Program-made: the position numbers and the translations under genes | Part shown: one piece after another, positions 42,447 through 51,677 of the stretch | How the letters are laid out: each line of letters begins with the position of its first letter | How positions within the stretch are numbered: the stretch's first letter is position 1 | Notes under the pieces: model-generated | The model's input: the letters and a program-made list of their open reading frames with translations, nothing else | The model's database searches: none | Told to the model about the DNA's origin: nothing | NCBI RefSeq assembly: GCF_036013525.1 | Contig: NZ_CP107853.1 | Coordinates: forward strand, 12,338,001-12,402,000 | Direction: 5' to 3' | Length of the DNA: 64,000 nt | Origin: Nonomuraea sp. NBC_00507 | GTDB lineage: Bacteria > Actinomycetota > Actinomycetes > Streptosporangiales > Streptosporangiaceae

Positions 42447-44973
42447 AGGGGTCGAAGTCCCAGTTGAACCGCTCGCCCTTGGCCGCGACCATCCTCTCGG
42501 GGTGGCTGGGCGGGAGCAGCTGCTCGTACTGGGCCATCGTGCTCTCGTACAGGGCATTGCCCTTCTCGGCCTCGCCGACGGCCCGCATGTCGATCGAGAG
42601 GTTGACGGAGGCGGCGAGGGACAGCAGATTCTGTGGGCCGTAGAAGTTGCGGATCTGGTCCAGGACCTGCGCGCCCAACTCACATGCCCCATGGACGTCG
42701 CCCAGCGCGCCGAGGTCGCTGGCGAGGTTGATGGTGCTGCTGAAGCTATAGATGTGGTCGCGGCCGACCTTGTCCAGCAGGCCGGCGCGGGCCTCCTCGT
42801 CCATTTCCTTGGCTCGTTGCGCGTCGCCGCGCAGCCGGTAGAGCAGCGCGATGTTGATCATGCAGCCGTACGTGAACGGGTGATCCTCCCCGAACGTGTG
42901 CTTATAACGCGGCAGGGCCTCGCGCGCCCGCACCATGGCCTCCTCCGGCATGCCCGCTTGGCGCAACGTGTTGCTGAGCGCGACCGTGGCGGCCATCGTC
43001 TCGGGGTTGTCGGGCCCGTAGAGCTTGGTGAGCCTGGCGTGCGTCTCCTGAATGAGGTCGAGCGCCTCCTCCAGATCGCCGTGGCGGCGCTTGGCGATAG
43101 ACAGGTCTCGGGCGGTCATCAACGTGAGCGCGTGCTCGATCTGCAGCTCGCGGATGCCGTGCGCGTAGGCCTCCTCGCCCACGTCGCAGGCGCTGGCGTG
43201 GTCGCCGGACAGGCGAACCACCCGCGCGAGGCCGTTCCACGCCAACTGCACGTCCCACTTGCTCACTCCCTGGCGCGCGCTGCTCTGCTCCACGAACGCC
43301 AGCCGCTGTAGCTCGAGCGCGGTGTCGTACTGCGCGAGCAGGGCGTGGTCCAGCGCAAGGTTGTTGATCGCGCGCAGCGTGGGTGGGGCGAACGGGCCGA
43401 ACGCCCTCTCATGCGCCTCCAGCGACGCCTTGTCCTGTTCGAACGCCTCGTGGAAGTTGCCCTGGGCACGCAGGTTGGCCGCGTAGGTGCGGGCCATCCA
43501 CAGAGTCTCCTCGTCCTCGGGGCCGAACTTCTCGCGCATGAGGTCGAGCGTCTTCTCGTTCAGCGTGTACGACTCCGTGTACGCCCCGGTCTGCCACAGG
43601 ACGTTTCCTAAGTGCCGTCGCAGGCGCAGCACGTTGCCGCTGCTCGGCCCGCCGGCCTCGGTCCAGTGCTGGAGGAACTCCTCGCCGAACGACTTGGCCG
43701 AGTTGTAGTTGGCCACCCGGTACAGGTAGCGGACGATGTCGATGCCGAAGCGCTGCACGTCCTCGTCAGGGCACTGGACGACGCCGGAGGGGCGCACGTG
43801 CGGGAGGAGGTTGGCGAAGCCCTCCCAGTCGGCGGTGTTCTCGGGATCGGTCGGGGCGCCGCTGGCCAGCAACAGGTGCACCTCGTGCCGGATCTGGTCG
43901 CGCTCCTCCTTCTTGAGTGAGTCGCGAAGGAGCGCCTGGACGAGCCGGTGCACCTGCACCGTGCCCGCCTCCTGCTCGACCTTCACCAACGCGAACCTGT
44001 TGAGCTCGGCTATGGCCTTGTTGAGCGTGAGCGGATTGGCCAGGATCGGCCCCATACGCTCGGCGCCGCTCTTGTTGCCGCGGCGGAAGACGTCGCGCGG
44101 GATCGGGTCGGGGCCGAAGAAGGCCAGGCAGCGGAGCACCTCGGCGGCCTCGCGCATCCGATTCTCGATCTCCAGCACCGACAGCTGCCAAGCCGCCGTC
44201 ATCGTGTGCGGGTATTCCGTGGACTTGCTCGCGCCGAGCAGCGCCCGAGTCTGCTGGCTCAGCAGCTCGATGTACTCGTCGGTCGTCATGCCGGTCATGG
44301 CCTGGAGGGCCGCGGCCTGCTCCAGTGCCAGCGGAAGGTCTCCGAGCTCGCCCGCCAGGCGCTCGGCCTCCTTCTGGGCCACGTCGCGCTGCAGGCGCTT
44401 GCGCAGGAAGGCAACGCTCTCCGAGGTGGAGAAGACGTCGACCGGTACGGTGTCGGCCACGCCGCTCCACCGGCTGTTGCGCGAGGTGATGAGCACGTGT
44501 CCAGGACCGCCCTGTGGGATGAAGTCCTTGATCTCCTCAGGCTCGTCCGCGTTGTCGAAGATGAGCAGCCACCGGTCGATGGGGTCGCCGCGTTGCAGCG
44601 CGTCGCGAACCGCGGCGGCCGCCTCCTCGATGCCGGCGCTGCTGGCCGACGGCAGCTTCAGGTCGTTGGTGAGCGCGGCCAGGGTGCTCGGCACCAGCAT
44701 CGGCTGGTCGGCGGGAACCCACCAGACGAGGTCGTAGAATCCGCGGTACCGCCAGGCGTACTCGATGGCGAGCTGGGTCTTCCCCACTCCGCCCAGGCCT
44801 TGCAACGCCTGCGGCAACGGCACGACGGCGGCCGTCGTGGTGCTCTCCAGGCTCGCCCGCAACTCCTCGAGCAGGTTTTCCCGCCCGGTGAAATGCTTGT
44901 TTCGCCCCGGAATCCTCTTGCCCCAGATCGGGGGCATACGAGGCACCGCCTGGGTGCCTGCCCGCTCACTCAC
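42436..44973 (-). CDS. fxsT: FxsT: NB-ARC ATPase with tetratricopeptide repeats
   Basis: 845 residues. NB-ARC/STAND ATPase: Walker A GLGGVGKT (59-66) and Walker B LLIFDNADEPE (Asp140). ARC2-type helices follow, and then about ten TPR units from about 440 to 820 (repeating ARxALPRYxHTFGEDHPFTYGCMINIA-like units). FxsT is a standing member of FxSxx-COOH loci, and its role is unproven. The architecture is that of a ligand-triggered signalling or effector switch, with the TPRs as sensor. The GTG at 44973 has GAGGAAG upstream. It is divergent from the precursor gene, with 146 bp between. Confidence 0.9.
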   Translation of the reverse strand: MSERAGTQAVPRMPPIWGKRIPGRNKHFTGRENLLEELRASLESTTTAAVVPLPQALQGLGGVGKTQLAIEYAWRYRGFYDLVWWVPADQPMLVPSTLAALTNDLKLPSASSAGIEEAAAAVRDALQRGDPIDRWLLIFDNADEPEEIKDFIPQGGPGHVLITSRNSRWSGVADTVPVDVFSTSESVAFLRKRLQRDVAQKEAERLAGELGDLPLALEQAAALQAMTGMTTDEYIELLSQQTRALLGASKSTEYPHTMTAAWQLSVLEIENRMREAAEVLRCLAFFGPDPIPRDVFRRGNKSGAERMGPILANPLTLNKAIAELNRFALVKVEQEAGTVQVHRLVQALLRDSLKKEERDQIRHEVHLLLASGAPTDPENTADWEGFANLLPHVRPSGVVQCPDEDVQRFGIDIVRYLYRVANYNSAKSFGEEFLQHWTEAGGPSSGNVLRLRRHLGNVLWQTGAYTESYTLNEKTLDLMREKFGPEDEETLWMARTYAANLRAQGNFHEAFEQDKASLEAHERAFGPFAPPTLRAINNLALDHALLAQYDTALELQRLAFVEQSSARQGVSKWDVQLAWNGLARVVRLSGDHASACDVGEEAYAHGIRELQIEHALTLMTARDLSIAKRRHGDLEEALDLIQETHARLTKLYGPDNPETMAATVALSNTLRQAGMPEEAMVRAREALPRYKHTFGEDHPFTYGCMINIALLYRLRGDAQRAKEMDEEARAGLLDKVGRDHIYSFSSTINLASDLGALGDVHGACELGAQVLDQIRNFYGPQNLLSLAASVNLSIDMRAVGEAEKGNALYESTMAQYEQLLPPSHPERMVAAKGERFNWDFDPFSL

Positions 44974-45119
44974 GTCTTCCTCGCCCTCCCGTCCACCTGT
45001 TACCGATCCTACGATTGATTCTGATTAAAGGTGGCCCGAGAATCTAATTGAAGCCCAATCGGGGCTTGCCACGGCGAGGAAGTTTCGGACAAGCCAAAAT
45101 TGGCACATGAGGAGGGTTT

Positions 45120-45269
45120 GTGGGCGACGACAACACCACCGGGCTCATCGACGTCAGCGATATGGATCTGGACGATCTGCGGCAGCTGCAAAACCCCGCT
45201 ATCTTCCGGGCGTTGCAGCAGGTCACGGACACCAGCGGCACGGTGGCCGGCTTCCAGTCGGTCATTTGA
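45120..45269 (+). CDS. fxsA: FxSxx-COOH precursor peptide (49 residues)
   Basis: Start GTG at 45120 with GAGGAGGG upstream; TGA at 45267-45269. The product is acidic (Asp at 3, 4, 11, 14, 16, 18, 19, 37), with a central leader-like helix (DLDDLRQLQNPAIFRALQQV). It ends with Phe45-Gln46-Ser47-Val48-Ile49, an exact FxSxx at the C-terminus. That ending is the defining feature of substrates for FxsB-type radical SAM maturases, which is encoded 5 kb upstream. The modification would join or oxidise the Phe and Ser side. The gene is too short for routine gene finders. It is divergent from fxsT and followed by a GC-rich hairpin. Confidence 0.9.
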   Translation: MGDDNTTGLIDVSDMDLDDLRQLQNPAIFRALQQVTDTSGTVAGFQSVI

Positions 45270-45281
45270 GCTGAGCAGGCA

Positions 45282-45300
45282 GGCCCGGCCGCGGCGGGCC
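45282..45300. terminator. GC-rich hairpin after the precursor gene
   Basis: GGCCCG and CGGGCC are perfect arms around a seven-base loop, 12 bp past the fxsA stop. No U tract follows. The remaining 170 bp before the nSTAND gene show nothing else clear. Confidence 0.4.
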
Positions 45301-45469
45301 CCGCCACGGGAACACCGTCTTCTGTGCCATTCAACACGGGCACCGGCGGCGGCACCGAGTAAGGTGGGAGCACTTCCATTTTCCGTCCACCTGTTTTGTA
45401 CCAACGGCCTTTGTCCAGCATCGCGAAGACGGATGGAATAGAGACCCGACTCGACCGGCGGAGTGTGGC

Positions 45470-47380
45470 ATGACTTCCAGCGGCGCAGGCCAACAACCAT
45501 TCGTCGGCCCGCAACCGTTCCGCCGGGAGGACGCGGCAAGATTCTTCGGGCGCGAGCAGGATGTCGACGAGCTGACGAGACATTGGCTGGCGAATCGCCT
45601 GACCATTCTGCACGGGCCGTCCGGCGTGGGGAAGACGTCGCTGGTGACGGCCGGCGTGCTGCCACGCCTCGACCTGTCCAGGGTCGACGTGCTGCCCGTG
45701 GGTGAGGTCGCGCGCCCCTCCTTCGTGCCCGCCGCTGTCATCCCCGAGGACAGCGATCCGCACGTCTTCGCCCTGCTCGCCTCCTGGTCCCCCTACGAGA
45801 ACCCGATCAGGTTCGCCGGGCTCACCGTCCGCTCCTACCTGCGCCGGCACCACTGGAGCCCTTACGGCCGGAAGATCATGGCCGTGCTGGACCACGCCGA
45901 GGACGTCTTCACCGCCTTCTCCCGGCACCCCGACGACCACACGCACATCCTCGACCAGCTCGGCGCCGCGCTCGGCGGCGATCTGCCACTCCACCTGCTG
46001 GTGGTGGTCAGCGACGAGTACGTCGAGACCCTGCGGCGACATGAGGGGTTACGGGCGCACATAACCCGGGGGGCGTCGTACAAACTGGAGCCGCTGAGCC
46101 ACCAGGAGGCGCTGGAGGCGTGCCGGCGGCCGCTCGACGGCATCGGATGGGCGTTCGAGCCGGGCGCGGCGGAGCGGTTCGTCGAGGATCTGGGCAGCAC
46201 GCGGCGGACCTCCGGCTCCTCGTCCGCTCCGGCCGTGGAGCCCCTCCATCTCCAGCTCGCCTGCTCCGCCCTCTGGGAGGCGGTGCGCGGGGGCCAGGCG
46301 CCGATCGACTCCGGCGACCTGGTGGACGTCGACGAGGTCCTGACCCGCTTCTGCCACCGCGTCCTGCGGGAGGTGGCCCACGACCACCTGCAAGGCGACC
46401 TGGAGCGCCTGCTGACTCTCGTACGGCCGCTGGTGGACACGGAGGCCGGGGACGGCGTGGAACCGCCGCAGCGGATCGCTGCGGCGCTGGCGGCGCGCCA
46501 CTTGCTCAGGTTCGGCGAGAAACGGCGCTACGAGATGCCGGTCCGGCTCGTCGGCCCGTTCCTGCGCGCCGCAGCCCACGCGTCCGTCCACACCGAGTCC
46601 GCCGCAGGCGACCGGCTCGCGGCCGCCGGGGCCGCCTTACACAGAGGCTGGTTCGACCTCACCGAGAAGCTTGCGCACGAGGAGATCAGGGATCCCTCCG
46701 GGCCGCGATCCCGGGCGCGGGCCGAGTCGCTGCTGGGCGACGCGGCGTACCTGCATGGTGACCTCGACGCCGCCCTGGGCCACTACCGGCAGGCGACCCG
46801 GCTGTTCGACGCGCTGCGGGGCACGGACCAGATCGTGGCCACCCTGCTGACCGCCGTCGGGCGGATCCTCATGGACCAGAACGCCTACCGGGCCGCGGTC
46901 ACGGAGCTGCGCTCGGCGGTCCGGCGCAGCCCCGAGCCCGTCATCCAGACCGAGCTCGCCTGGGCCCTATGGTACCTGGGGCAGGAGAGCGGAGCCGTGG
47001 ACGTCCTCGACGGCGCGCTCCGCTCCGACGGCAACACCCCCGAAGCCCTGCGGGCCCGCGGCGAGATACTCTCGGACCTGGAGGATCCGCGGGCGCTCAA
47101 CGACCTCGACCGAGTACGCCCGCATGAGCTGGCCTCCACGCAGGCGGCCTACGCGCTGGCGCTGGCACGTCAGGGCGACGTGCGCGGCGCCGTGGAGGCC
47201 GTGCCGCCACTCGACGTGGACAGCGATCCCGCCACCCTGCTGCGTGCCGCGCGGGTGATGAAGGCCGCGGGTCGCGACTCGGAGGCGGCGCGGCTGGCGT
47301 TGCACGCCCGCCAGAGCCGGGGCCGCCGCCCTCTACCTCCGCAGCTGACCGCCGAAGCCGATCGCCTGATGGCGCCTTAG
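45470..47380 (+). CDS. nSTAND1-type NTPase with TPR-like repeats
   Basis: 636 residues. The N-terminus has the nSTAND1 signature FVGPQPFRREDAARFFGREQDVDEL, then Walker A GPSGVGKTS (49-57) and a Walker B-like IMAVLDHAEDVF (Asp141, Glu144). The second half is helical repeats of TPR type (ALGHYRQATRLFDALRG, then AYRAAVTELRSAVRR). The effector domain that such proteins often carry at one end (protease, TIR, CHAT) is missing, so it may signal through a partner. Different enough from FxsT not to be a duplicate. It sits in the place where a TIR-like FxsC is often found in other Fxs loci. Confidence 0.8.
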   Translation: MTSSGAGQQPFVGPQPFRREDAARFFGREQDVDELTRHWLANRLTILHGPSGVGKTSLVTAGVLPRLDLSRVDVLPVGEVARPSFVPAAVIPEDSDPHVFALLASWSPYENPIRFAGLTVRSYLRRHHWSPYGRKIMAVLDHAEDVFTAFSRHPDDHTHILDQLGAALGGDLPLHLLVVVSDEYVETLRRHEGLRAHITRGASYKLEPLSHQEALEACRRPLDGIGWAFEPGAAERFVEDLGSTRRTSGSSSAPAVEPLHLQLACSALWEAVRGGQAPIDSGDLVDVDEVLTRFCHRVLREVAHDHLQGDLERLLTLVRPLVDTEAGDGVEPPQRIAAALAARHLLRFGEKRRYEMPVRLVGPFLRAAAHASVHTESAAGDRLAAAGAALHRGWFDLTEKLAHEEIRDPSGPRSRARAESLLGDAAYLHGDLDAALGHYRQATRLFDALRGTDQIVATLLTAVGRILMDQNAYRAAVTELRSAVRRSPEPVIQTELAWALWYLGQESGAVDVLDGALRSDGNTPEALRARGEILSDLEDPRALNDLDRVRPHELASTQAAYALALARQGDVRGAVEAVPPLDVDSDPATLLRAARVMKAAGRDSEAARLALHARQSRGRRPLPPQLTAEADRLMAP

Positions 47381-47416
47381 CAATGTATTCGTCAACGTGA
47401 CCGGCCATGTGTGTGA

Positions 47417-48847
47417 ATGGCATTGCGAGGGCCGGTGGTGCTCTATTCTCTGAGCGTGCCTCGGCTCCGGTCGGTGCACCGAATACTCGCTAGAGCGCAC
47501 AACGTCCGAAATTCGCGAGCCGTGGTGACGGGCGTGCGGCAGATTCGGTGCTTCAAAGAACTTCTCACCGATTACCCGCAGTTTCGGTGGTCCTGGGTGG
47601 GATCGACCGTTTCCATGCTCGGCAGCCGCACGATCGGCGTCACGTATCCGCTGCTGGCCTACATGCTCACGGAGTCGGCCGCATGGATCGGGTGGGCAAT
47701 GGTCGCCTCCACCGTGCCAGCCCTGCTCACGTATATCCCGGCTGGAGCGATCATCGATCGGTTCGGCCCCCGGCTGGTCATGAAATACAGCGAGCTCGTC
47801 CGCGGCACGCTCGTCGCAGCGCTCTGCGTCCTCCTGGCCTTCGACAGGCTGGAGATCCACCATCTCATGGTCATCGCTTTGATCGAGGGCGCACTGTCGG
47901 TCACCTCGTCGGTCGCGGAGACGGCGCTGATCCCAGCCACCGTGAAACCGGACAACGTCGAGACGGCGCTGGCCATCCACGAAGGCTCGGTGCACGGAAT
48001 GGTGCTTGCGGGCCGGCCGCTCGGCGGGCTGCTCTTCGGCATCGCGCCGGTCTTCTCCTTCGTGGCGAACGCGGCCATGTTCTTTGCCGCCGCCGCCGTG
48101 CTGCATCGACTAAATCCCGACATAATTGCCAAAAAGCCGCGAGGAAGGCTCCTGGGTGAAATGCGCGCCGGCCTGGAGGAGTTGTGGAAGCACAAATTCC
48201 TCAGATCCGCGACCCTGATCACCGCTTTCATCAACCTCATGGTGCAGGGCTTGATCGTGGTGTTCCTCTCGGAGGCGACCGAGGAGCAACTGCCGACAGT
48301 GCTGGCAGGCGTAATCCTGGCGACGTCCGGAGTCGGAGGCGTCATAGGCGCGCTCATCTCCCCCAGACGGCAGCACATCTGGCAGAGGATCGAGGAGAAG
48401 GCCTCGCGGCGGCGCTGGATCACCCGCCTGGTCAGCAGGCTGGGCTCATCCCAGCAGGGCCGGTCCATGATGCTCGTGCACCTGTGGACGTGTGTCGCCG
48501 CGCTCATGCTGCCGCTGCTGTTCGCCCAGCTGCCGCTGACGTTCGCGATCGCGTTGCTCACCATCGGAGTGACGGGCGGGCTGAGCAACGTCACCATGCG
48601 CACCGCGCTCAGCCGCGTGCCGTCCGATCGGGTGGCCCGGGTCGTAGGCGTCTCCCGGCTGGGCAGCTACAGCGCCGTCGCCATCGGGCCGCTCCTTGCG
48701 AGCCTGTTCGTCGAATGGGTCGACCCCTTCTTCGCGCTGCTCATCCTGTGCGCCCCCGTGGTCGTGCTCGCCGGGCTCATGACCACCGTGCCCGCCCTAA
48801 GGAACAGCCTGACCTCGGCCAACCAGAGAGCCGCCCTCGTGCCCTAG
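47417..48847 (+). CDS. MFS transporter
   Basis: About 12 membrane segments between residues 55 and 470. The MFS loop signature is AGAIIDRFGPRLVMKYSELVRG. The N-terminal 50 residues are not membrane-embedded and the start is uncertain. A -10-like TATTCT (47444-47449) ends seven bases before an in-frame GTG at 47456, which would give a leaderless start 13 codons in. Most related to drug- or peptide-exporter MFS proteins. It may export the modified FxSxx peptide, but the association rests on position only. Confidence 0.8.
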   Translation: MALRGPVVLYSLSVPRLRSVHRILARAHNVRNSRAVVTGVRQIRCFKELLTDYPQFRWSWVGSTVSMLGSRTIGVTYPLLAYMLTESAAWIGWAMVASTVPALLTYIPAGAIIDRFGPRLVMKYSELVRGTLVAALCVLLAFDRLEIHHLMVIALIEGALSVTSSVAETALIPATVKPDNVETALAIHEGSVHGMVLAGRPLGGLLFGIAPVFSFVANAAMFFAAAAVLHRLNPDIIAKKPRGRLLGEMRAGLEELWKHKFLRSATLITAFINLMVQGLIVVFLSEATEEQLPTVLAGVILATSGVGGVIGALISPRRQHIWQRIEEKASRRRWITRLVSRLGSSQQGRSMMLVHLWTCVAALMLPLLFAQLPLTFAIALLTIGVTGGLSNVTMRTALSRVPSDRVARVVGVSRLGSYSAVAIGPLLASLFVEWVDPFFALLILCAPVVVLAGLMTTVPALRNSLTSANQRAALVP

Positions 48848-48893
48848 GCAGCCTCATAACCGATCTATTACGAGTAGTGCATTCCACACCACT

Positions 48894-51659
48894 ATGGGTT
48901 GCAATTTAGGCATGCCGAGTGGACGGCGCACGCTGTTGCCCTTTTGCCTCGTCGTGGCCGCGCTTCTCGCGCTCCTCTGGCCGTCCCCGCGGGCCGATGC
49001 CGCCGCTGGACCCGAGTTCCTGGAGCAGGACCAGCTCTCGATCCCCTTGGAGCGCCTGGCGACGGGGACGTGGCAGATCGTGGTCATCAATCCCGGGTCC
49101 GCCGCGGACGTGGAGATACGCGTCGCGGGCTCCGTCTCGGACGCGCTGGCGCTCAAGGACGGCGGCCACATGCACGTCGGCCCCGGAGGGACGGGCACCG
49201 TCACCCTGGTCGCGGGCAAGCGCCCGCATGCCGGGACCGGCCAGCTCGTCCTGATCTCCTCGGCGGGCGTCGACCGGCTGCGGGTCGCGGTGACGCCGCC
49301 CGCCCCCTTCCTGCAGCGCTATCCCTTCGTGCCTGCCGTCGCGGGTGTCCTGGCGCTCGCGGCGATCGCCGGCACCGTGTTCTGGCGCCGGGGCCGTCGG
49401 CGGCGCCAGAACACGGAGAGCGCCGGACCTTCGCCACGCGGACCCGTCCAGCGAGACTCCAGGGGGTTCACCCACAGCGACGAGCCCGCACAGCGGGACG
49501 GTCTGCGGCGCGAGGAGTACGCCCGGCACCTGGCCGAGCTGGCCCGCTACGCGTCGCCGCCCATGGTCATCGGCGTCTTCGGCGAGTGGGGCACCGGCAA
49601 GACCTCCATGCTCATGCAGGTACGCGACCGGCTGAGCGAAGCCCCCGAGTGCGCCCACGTCTGGTTCGCCCCCTGGCGGCATCAGTACGACGACAACCCA
49701 GTGCTGCCGCTGCTGCACGTCATCGTCAAGGACCTCGCGCTGGAGCGCAGGCATAACGTCCAACGGACGCTGCGGACCATCTCCGACGTGCTCGGCTCGC
49801 TGGTGTTGTCCACCTCGCTCAAGATCAACCTGTCGGACGTGCGGCAGTCCATCAAGGACTACGACAGCGAGCACTTCCGCATCCGCTCCGAGCGCACCCG
49901 TCTGGACGAGTACCTGGGCGAACTCATCGACGAAGCGCTGGCCGCGTGCGGGAAGGAACGCCTGGTCGTGTTTGTGGACGACCTGGACCGGTGCGACGCC
50001 GACCGCATCACCTCGCTCCTGGAGTCGCTGAAACTGCACTTCAACCGCGACAACTGCGTCTTTTTGCTCGGCGTGGCGAAGGGCCCGCTGATCGAGGCCG
50101 TGCGGGAGAAGTACAAGAACCCGGTCGGCGACTACCTAGACAAGATCATCCAGTTCCCCTTCGAGATGCCGAGGCTGTCCGAGGAGGACTTCGCCCGTTA
50201 CCTGGACGGTCTGCTCACCGACGAGATCCGCACCGCGGGCGACATGCTCAAATGTGGGCTGCGGCGCAACGCGCGGGCTATCAAGCGCTTCGTCAACGTG
50301 CTCATCCTGCAGGACCGCGTGGCCAAGGACCGGCGGCTCGATCCGTACGACGTCTCGATTCTGGCCGCCGTCCTGCTGCTCAGGGACGGCGCTCCGGACG
50401 ACTATGCCCGGCTCATGGAGGACCCGGCCCTGCTGCGGCGCCTCGCGCAGGAGGCGGACGGCGAGCCGGACGGCTGGAGCGAACTCGCCGTGAGCATCGT
50501 CCGCGAGCTGCGCGGGATGCCGGGCGGTGTCCCGAACGACATCCTCGCCTACATCGACCTGGTCAGGGAGTCGCCGGTGCCGCCGTCCAGCGACCTGATC
50601 GCCGGCGCGCCGCCGAAGCAGGAGGAGCCCGCGTCGGAGCTCAGCCGCCAGCTCGAGTTGCGTGCGGTGCTCGAAGACCTCGCCGTGGACGTGCGCACAC
50701 GGGTGGACCGCCTGGTGGAGGACGACGGCAGACTGCTGGAGCCGGTGGTGCGCGTCCAGGGCGAGGAACGGACGGGCATGGCGAGCCTGCACGACCTCCT
50801 GTCCCGGGAAACGACGAAGCTGTTCATCTCGGGTGCCCCCGGTGTGGGGAAGAGCGTGGTGGCAGCGCGGCTCGCGCGCTGGCTGGCCGAGCGGCGCGCG
50901 CCGCAGACGCCGGTGTTCCTGCCGTTCGGCGTGCTGAAGACGGAGTTCCGCGAATACGAGCGGTGGGTGACGCACGCCCTCGTCGCCGAGTACAGGCTCT
51001 CGGCCGCCAACGCCAATGCCGTGGTGGTGCGGGGCTCTCTCGTGCTGATCCTCGACGGGCTGGACGCGCTGGAGCCGAACAAGCGCGCCGGGTTCCTGGA
51101 GTGGGCGCGAACCAGCAGGTGTGGCGTCGTCATCACCGGCCGGGACGCGGCGGCCTCCGGCTTCGACGTGGCCGAGGTGCTCGGCGTGTCGGCGGTGGAG
51201 GCCCGCCGCCGGTTCGAGGCCGTGCTCGCCGCCAACAAGGTCGAGCCGGACCGGCTGCTGGGGCTGACCTCCGAGCTGATGAGCTCCCCCTTGCTGCTGC
51301 GGGTGCTCACTGATGACCAGGCCTGGGTCGAAGCCCTTCCCAAGGATCCGGTCGACTTCCTTGCCTGGTACGGCGCCCGCGGCCAGCAGGCGATGACCGC
51401 TGCCGGCTTCACACCGGACGCGGTCACGCGGGGCCTGCACGGGATCGCCCGCGCCACGGGCAACTCACGCAACCCCACCATCTCCGGCGACGACGCCGAC
51501 ATCAGGACGAGGCTGCGGCATGCCGGCATTCGTGCCGTGGACGTGCCGGCCTTCCTGAGAGCCGCGGTCGAGGCGGGGCTGCTCCGCGAGGCCGCTCCGC
51601 AGGCCTACCACTTCGTCCATCCCCTCCTCAGGAAGCAGCTGGCAGGTGCCGCCGGGTGA
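48894..51659 (+). CDS. Membrane protein with KAP NTPase and NACHT-like NTPase
   Basis: 921 residues. A first hydrophobic segment (14-30) acts as signal or anchor. An extracellular beta-rich domain (about 40-135) and a second membrane segment (145-165) follow. The cytoplasmic part starts with a KAP P-loop domain: GEWGTGKTS (230-238) and FVDDLDRCD (Asp362/363). A second, separate P-loop follows: GAPGVGKS (647-654) with LILDGLDALE (Asp721), NACHT-like. The C-terminus is a short helical domain. KAP proteins are often membrane-tethered, but the tandem KAP plus NACHT with an ectodomain is unusual. It could relay an external signal to the cytoplasm. Start at 48894 or 48912. Confidence 0.8.
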   Translation: MGCNLGMPSGRRTLLPFCLVVAALLALLWPSPRADAAAGPEFLEQDQLSIPLERLATGTWQIVVINPGSAADVEIRVAGSVSDALALKDGGHMHVGPGGTGTVTLVAGKRPHAGTGQLVLISSAGVDRLRVAVTPPAPFLQRYPFVPAVAGVLALAAIAGTVFWRRGRRRRQNTESAGPSPRGPVQRDSRGFTHSDEPAQRDGLRREEYARHLAELARYASPPMVIGVFGEWGTGKTSMLMQVRDRLSEAPECAHVWFAPWRHQYDDNPVLPLLHVIVKDLALERRHNVQRTLRTISDVLGSLVLSTSLKINLSDVRQSIKDYDSEHFRIRSERTRLDEYLGELIDEALAACGKERLVVFVDDLDRCDADRITSLLESLKLHFNRDNCVFLLGVAKGPLIEAVREKYKNPVGDYLDKIIQFPFEMPRLSEEDFARYLDGLLTDEIRTAGDMLKCGLRRNARAIKRFVNVLILQDRVAKDRRLDPYDVSILAAVLLLRDGAPDDYARLMEDPALLRRLAQEADGEPDGWSELAVSIVRELRGMPGGVPNDILAYIDLVRESPVPPSSDLIAGAPPKQEEPASELSRQLELRAVLEDLAVDVRTRVDRLVEDDGRLLEPVVRVQGEERTGMASLHDLLSRETTKLFISGAPGVGKSVVAARLARWLAERRAPQTPVFLPFGVLKTEFREYERWVTHALVAEYRLSAANANAVVVRGSLVLILDGLDALEPNKRAGFLEWARTSRCGVVITGRDAAASGFDVAEVLGVSAVEARRRFEAVLAANKVEPDRLLGLTSELMSSPLLLRVLTDDQAWVEALPKDPVDFLAWYGARGQQAMTAAGFTPDAVTRGLHGIARATGNSRNPTISGDDADIRTRLRHAGIRAVDVPAFLRAAVEAGLLREAAPQAYHFVHPLLRKQLAGAAG

Positions 51660-51677
51660 CCGCCGCCTCCGCGCGGC

